Source: Arenicellales bacterium (GTDB lineage Bacteria > Pseudomonadota > Gammaproteobacteria > BMS3Bbin11). From it: a stretch of 9,465 bases of DNA. Under the pieces are notes generated by a model. The model was not told the DNA's origin and did not search any database. It saw nothing but the letters and a program-made list of their open reading frames with translations. Every line of letters starts with the position of its first letter. Position 1 is the first letter of the stretch. The position numbers and the translations under genes were made by a program. The stretch spans positions 1 to 9,465 of the forward strand of contig JARFQC010000173.1 of assembly GCA_029287965.1 (NCBI GenBank), written 5' to 3'. Below, one piece after another: positions 6,889 through 9,465 of this stretch.

Positions 6889-8784
6889 TCAGGGTATGTA
6901 ATTGACATCGGCACGTATGATCAGCTTGCGTTCGAAATGGGTCTGGATCTTTTCGCGAAACTTGTTCAGGTCATCTCGCGTCAGTGGCTCACGGGCGAGT
7001 AATTCCATGGTCATGACATCCTTGCCCTTGTACTGGTTAAGCCTTGCGTTACGTACGATCAGGTACTTGTCATTGACCAGGAAGCGCTCGTGCTGCCAGC
7101 TTTTTTCCAGCGTCACCTTGTCGACGATGCGATCGTAGGAAAGATAAAGTGGAATCGCTATTAGTATCAGTGCCAGGGTAACGATGCGGATCCCATGCCT
7201 GCCGTACACGGCGGACGAATAGCCCAGCACCCTGAAAGTAAAGGTTGCTGCCAGGATGATGCCGACCAGGTTGGTCGAGAACAGCAGGAAGGCCTGGGAG
7301 AAGAAATCCCAGTCCAGGCGTCCTGCACCGATGCCCGCCACGGCCAGTGGGGGGACCAGGGCAACGGCGATGGCAACACCCGCCAGGCTCTGCAAAATCT
7401 CCTTGTATGCCTTGGTGTAGGCACCCGCAACACCCGCGATAATGGCTACGGCAAGATCCAGCAGTGTGGGATTGAGCCTGGCCTGCATTTCTTCGGTAAT
7501 GATTTTATGCGTGAATGCCTGTGTGATCAGGATGGCAGATAACAGGGCCACCACCACACCAATAACAATCTTGATCATCGACCGGGTCGTTAGTCCGTCG
7601 TCCTGACGAAGCAGTCCCATGGAGAGCGAAATAATCGGGGTCATCAGTGGCGCGAGCAGCATGGCACCGATCACCACGGCCGACGAATTCTGAAACAGTC
7701 CGACCGTCGCGAGCATGGTGCTGAGCACCATCAGCACGATATAGATCGAGTCGGTACGTGCGTCATCGCGCAAGGCCAGAAACAGGTCACGGAAACGTTC
7801 TTCCGACGCATAGGCAAAGAACGGTATGGCCTTCTTCGTCGCCTTCTGCACTTCTTCCTTGCCGCGCGGCAGGTTCTTGACGTTGACCGTTTCCTTGGCC
7901 GGCTGCGCGTTCCTGATCTCTTCACGCAGGTCGTCACCGACATTGATGCGCACGGATTGTTCCAGCGTTTTACATACTACCGGCGTCTGGGTCGTTGCAC
8001 CGCCATCGAGGGTGACCTCGAGTTCCGTTTCAGGCTTGATTTCAATCCCCCGGCACTTGATCAAACCTAGTGTCTTGGGCAGCTTATTGCGCCTGCTCGA
8101 CCTGTTCAGCGACTGGAAGAGGAACTTGCCGTATTCCAGCAGGGAAGATGGTGCACTGATGATCAGCGACACCATGCCATCGCTGATAGAACTCTCGTAG
8201 CTGACATGTTTTGATGCGACATTGCCGCGATGATGTTGCACGATCATGCAGCCGCACGCTGCCGTGCGGATATTCTGCTTGTTGCTCAGGGCAATATCGA
8301 AAGTGAGCAGGCGCAGGCCGGCGAATCGCTTGAGACCATGCCACAACATGCCCAGCCGGCTTGAACCGATAGGCGCGTCAAGCAGCGGCAATCTGCCTAT
8401 GGTTGCCTTGTACAGCATGAGCTGGTCATTGCAGGTAATCAGGTCGACGACAGGTGCATCATCACGCAAGGCCAGCTCGATGGCATCATCCTTGCGCGTC
8501 GGCAGGTTATAACTGCGCGGCAGCTCGCGCTGCATGGAGAGCGGAATGATGCCGAGGCTGAAGTCATATTCCCGGGTGTGGAGCAGCAGGTCCTTGATGA
8601 CCTGCACGCGTGCAGCGACGACGACATGCGCGGTGCTTTCGAGCACAGCTGCAGGCTGTTCCTGCAGGGTGACGAATTCGACCGCTGTTACCTTGACACC
8701 AAAAGGGTTGTCAACGACCTGGTCTACCAGGTCCCTGCTGTCCTCGGTGTAGACGAATACAGCGGCTTCAACGTAGGTTGCCAT
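6889..8784 (-). CDS. DUF389/TIGR00341-family membrane protein with N-terminal degenerate lipid-kinase-like domain
   Basis: This 631-residue protein has a soluble front and a membrane core; its function is unknown. About residues 318-560 are the DUF389 core, with about seven hydrophobic segments and the hallmark NSSAVVIGAMLLAPLMTPII near 366-385, then GVAIAVALVPPLAVAGIG near 469-486. Residues 551-631 are a soluble C-terminal tail. Residues 1-285 align by eye with the diacylglycerol kinase/YegS fold: HVVVAA near 53-58, LGIIPL near 77-82, AIELALRDDAPVVDLI near 101-116, then DGMVSLIISAP near 202-212 and VTLDGG near 257-262, followed by TPV. The catalytic landmarks GGDGT, GTxND and DGE appear as AARVQ, SMQRE and DGG, so kinase activity is unlikely. 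The chosen ATG lies two codons inside a TTG-initiated reading frame, and neither start has a strong ribosome-binding site. The gene follows the six-cysteine protein by 61 bases and is almost contiguous with the binding lipoprotein. DUF389 identity is firm; the kinase-fold relationship is inference. Confidence 0.88.
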   Translation of the reverse strand: MATYVEAAVFVYTEDSRDLVDQVVDNPFGVKVTAVEFVTLQEQPAAVLESTAHVVVAARVQVIKDLLLHTREYDFSLGIIPLSMQRELPRSYNLPTRKDDAIELALRDDAPVVDLITCNDQLMLYKATIGRLPLLDAPIGSSRLGMLWHGLKRFAGLRLLTFDIALSNKQNIRTAACGCMIVQHHRGNVASKHVSYESSISDGMVSLIISAPSSLLEYGKFLFQSLNRSSRRNKLPKTLGLIKCRGIEIKPETELEVTLDGGATTQTPVVCKTLEQSVRINVGDDLREEIRNAQPAKETVNVKNLPRGKEEVQKATKKAIPFFAYASEERFRDLFLALRDDARTDSIYIVLMVLSTMLATVGLFQNSSAVVIGAMLLAPLMTPIISLSMGLLRQDDGLTTRSMIKIVIGVVVALLSAILITQAFTHKIITEEMQARLNPTLLDLAVAIIAGVAGAYTKAYKEILQSLAGVAIAVALVPPLAVAGIGAGRLDWDFFSQAFLLFSTNLVGIILAATFTFRVLGYSSAVYGRHGIRIVTLALILIAIPLYLSYDRIVDKVTLEKSWQHERFLVNDKYLIVRNARLNQYKGKDVMTMELLAREPLTRDDLNKFREKIQTHFERKLIIRADVNYIP

Positions 8785-8811
8785 GCTCAAACAAAGCGAC
8801 TCGGAAGGAAT

Positions 8812-8835
8812 GTTCTACCTGGTATGTAATAGAAC
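8812..8835. repeat. Inverted repeat in the gap upstream of the DUF389 gene
   Basis: Perfect 6-base arms, GTTCTA and TAGAAC, are separated by 12 bases. They lie in the 61-base gap between the six-cysteine gene and the DUF389 gene, with a smaller palindrome TACCTGGTA overlapping at 8816-8824. The size suits a dimeric regulator site or an mRNA hairpin, but arms this short also arise by chance. Confidence 0.35.
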
Positions 8836-8845
8836 TTCGCGTTGT

Positions 8846-9301
8846 TTAGTTGATCAATACGTCGTTGACCAGCACAGTGCACTTCAGTCGACTGACCTCA
8901 GGCTTGGTGAATGATCCTGTTGCCGGATCGGCCTTCCAGGTCAGCGTCATCTTGACGTTGTCGGTGCCATTGCCCTTTATCTTCGACAGGCGTTTATCCT
9001 TGACTACCAGGGGCGGCTCCTCGCCCGGCCTGGCATCCTCGATATCGAGTGTCCCGAGACAGGATACTGTTGCTGAGACCGAGTGATCATCCGGGCACGC
9101 GGTTCCGACGGCAACCACCATGTCAACCTTGCAGCTCTTGTAATGATCCGGAGCAGCATGCTTTCCCGAGCTTTCCTTGCACTTGAAGTTTATGCCCTTT
9201 GCATCATCGATACGGGTCGTAAAACGGCAGTCCGTTTTACTGTCGGCGAAGGCGATGTGCGGAAATGCGAGTGCTGCGATAATGAATAATTGCCTGTACA
9301 T
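8846..9301 (-). CDS. Small exported six-cysteine protein of unknown function
   Basis: I do not recognise this 151-residue protein. Residues 1-19 are a plausible Sec signal peptide (MYRQ, hydrophobic core, then IAFA before Asp20). The mature part is rich in beta-forming and charged residues and has six cysteines, at 25, 41, 57, 69, 81 and 141. An even number in an exported protein suggests up to three disulfides. The spacing of the first five is regular: 16, 16, 12 and 12. No lipobox and no further membrane segment are visible. Translation from the ATG is supported by AGAGG with 6-base spacing. A perfect hairpin lies inside codons 21-28. The DUF389 gene starts 61 bases downstream, so the two may share a transcript. 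Secretion to the periplasm is likely; the function is unknown. Confidence 0.8.
   Translation of the reverse strand: MYRQLFIIAALAFPHIAFADSKTDCRFTTRIDDAKGINFKCKESSGKHAAPDHYKSCKVDMVVAVGTACPDDHSVSATVSCLGTLDIEDARPGEEPPLVVKDKRLSKIKGNGTDNVKMTLTWKADPATGSFTKPEVSRLKCTVLVNDVLIN
9219..9240 (-). other. Perfect 9-bp inverted repeat with 4-base loop inside the six-cysteine gene
   Basis: The arms GTAAAACGG and CCGTTTTAC are separated by CAGT on the plus strand. The element lies 61 bases into the coding sequence, just after the signal-peptide codons. In the transcript it would form a stable hairpin early in the message. It could affect translation or transcript elongation, or be coincidental. Confidence 0.6.
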
Positions 9302-9360
9302 GTATTACCTCTGGTGGTTATGCCTGAGCTTCAATAGGGTGTTCCCGGCAGACCGGGTAT
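9302..9360 (-). promoter_or_regulatory. Short intergenic region with the six-cysteine gene's ribosome-binding site
   Basis: This gap lies between the partial upstream gene and the exported-protein gene. It holds AGAGG at 9308-9312, 6 bases before the ATG. It also holds a GC-rich 5-bp hairpin at 9344-9357 (CCCGG and CCGGG around CAGA) with no T tract. I see no consensus promoter within it. TATAAA just upstream, in the inverted repeat at 9361-9382, is a possible -10 box without a recognisable -35. Confidence 0.4.
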
Positions 9361-9382
9361 TCAGGTATTTATAAAAACCTGA
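9361..9382. repeat. 22-bp near-perfect inverted repeat over a stop codon
   Basis: The two 11-base halves, TCAGGTATTTA and TAAAAACCTGA on the plus strand, are complementary except for one A/A pair. The repeat covers the stop codon of the partial gene and a TATAAA sequence. It is AT-rich in the middle and has no T tract after it, so it resembles an operator or a weak hairpin more than an intrinsic terminator. Confidence 0.45.
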
Positions 9383-9465
9383 TCATGGACTTTTTCCTTG
9401 ATCTCGTCCAATCGCCTGTCCAGCTTCTCCATCTGCATGGAGTCGAGCGTATCGTTCAGTTGATC
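9361..9465 (-). CDS. C-terminal end of an unidentified gene, cut by the window edge
   Basis: The last 34 codons of a frame are open to the window edge and end in TGA. The residues include QMEKLDRRLDEIKEKVHDQ, an amphipathic charged helix with coiled-coil character, which is what makes this frame look real. One alternative frame is closed at once, and the other reads without such a pattern. No family can be named from so little. It is the nearest upstream gene of the six-cysteine protein, in the same direction, about 59 bases away. The stop codon is embedded in an inverted repeat. Confidence 0.5.
   Translation of the reverse strand, partial: DQLNDTLDSMQMEKLDRRLDEIKEKVHDQVFINT

Noticed and set aside
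6879..6914. Longer start for the binding lipoprotein (GTG 6914 or ATG 6908)
   Set aside because: It would place hydrophilic residues ahead of the MRR-initiated lipoprotein signal peptide and overlap the DUF389 gene, without a better ribosome-binding site. It is not fully excluded.
5730..8784. A complete ABC importer
   Set aside because: No Walker-motif ATPase or LivH/LivM-type permease is encoded in the window; the DUF389 core is a different membrane family.
9344..9357. GC-rich hairpin as a terminator of the partial upstream gene
   Set aside because: The stem is only 5 bp and no T tract follows in either direction.

Overview
The window looks like a chromosomal stretch of a Gram-negative, probably gammaproteobacterial genome. 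The evidence is an OmpA-type peptidoglycan-binding protein, an AsmA-family protein, an HlyD-type membrane fusion protein, a lipoprotein signal peptide, Shine-Dalgarno sites and a Rho-independent terminator. Base composition is moderately GC-rich in the genes and AT-richer in the gap upstream of ompA. I cannot name the genus. Every gene I accept lies on the minus strand, so the gene order is described from high to low coordinates. There are no RNA genes, insertion sequences, CRISPR arrays or phage genes that I can recognise.

Region A (9465 to 5730) opens with the last 34 codons of an unidentified gene. It is followed by a small exported protein with six cysteines and no family I recognise, then a 631-residue DUF389/TIGR00341 membrane protein. 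The soluble N-terminal third of that protein looks like a diacylglycerol-kinase-type fold that has lost its catalytic motifs. Ten bases after its stop comes a lipoprotein resembling branched-chain amino acid ABC transporter binding proteins, with no permease or ATPase gene in the window. The last three genes are close enough to be co-transcribed and are the least conventional part of the window.

Region B (5729 to 4915) is a self-contained unit. A 135-base AT-rich gap probably carries a promoter, then comes an OmpA-family gene with a strong ribosome-binding site, and it ends in a clear intrinsic terminator.

Region C (4855 to 1) is a likely operon of three envelope genes. An AI-2E/PerM-family polytopic membrane protein is followed after 23 bases by a large AsmA-family protein, and after 50 bases by an HlyD/YibH-type membrane fusion protein whose stop codon is the first codon of the window. 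The transport partner of the fusion protein, if there is one, is probably just outside the window.

The overall theme is cell-envelope biology: peptidoglycan anchoring, inner-membrane transport and periplasm-spanning lipid or efflux functions. The most interesting signal is the apparent pseudo-lipid-kinase fused to DUF389 and coupled to an orphan binding lipoprotein. It is a candidate sensory or regulatory unit, and that functional reading is inference.
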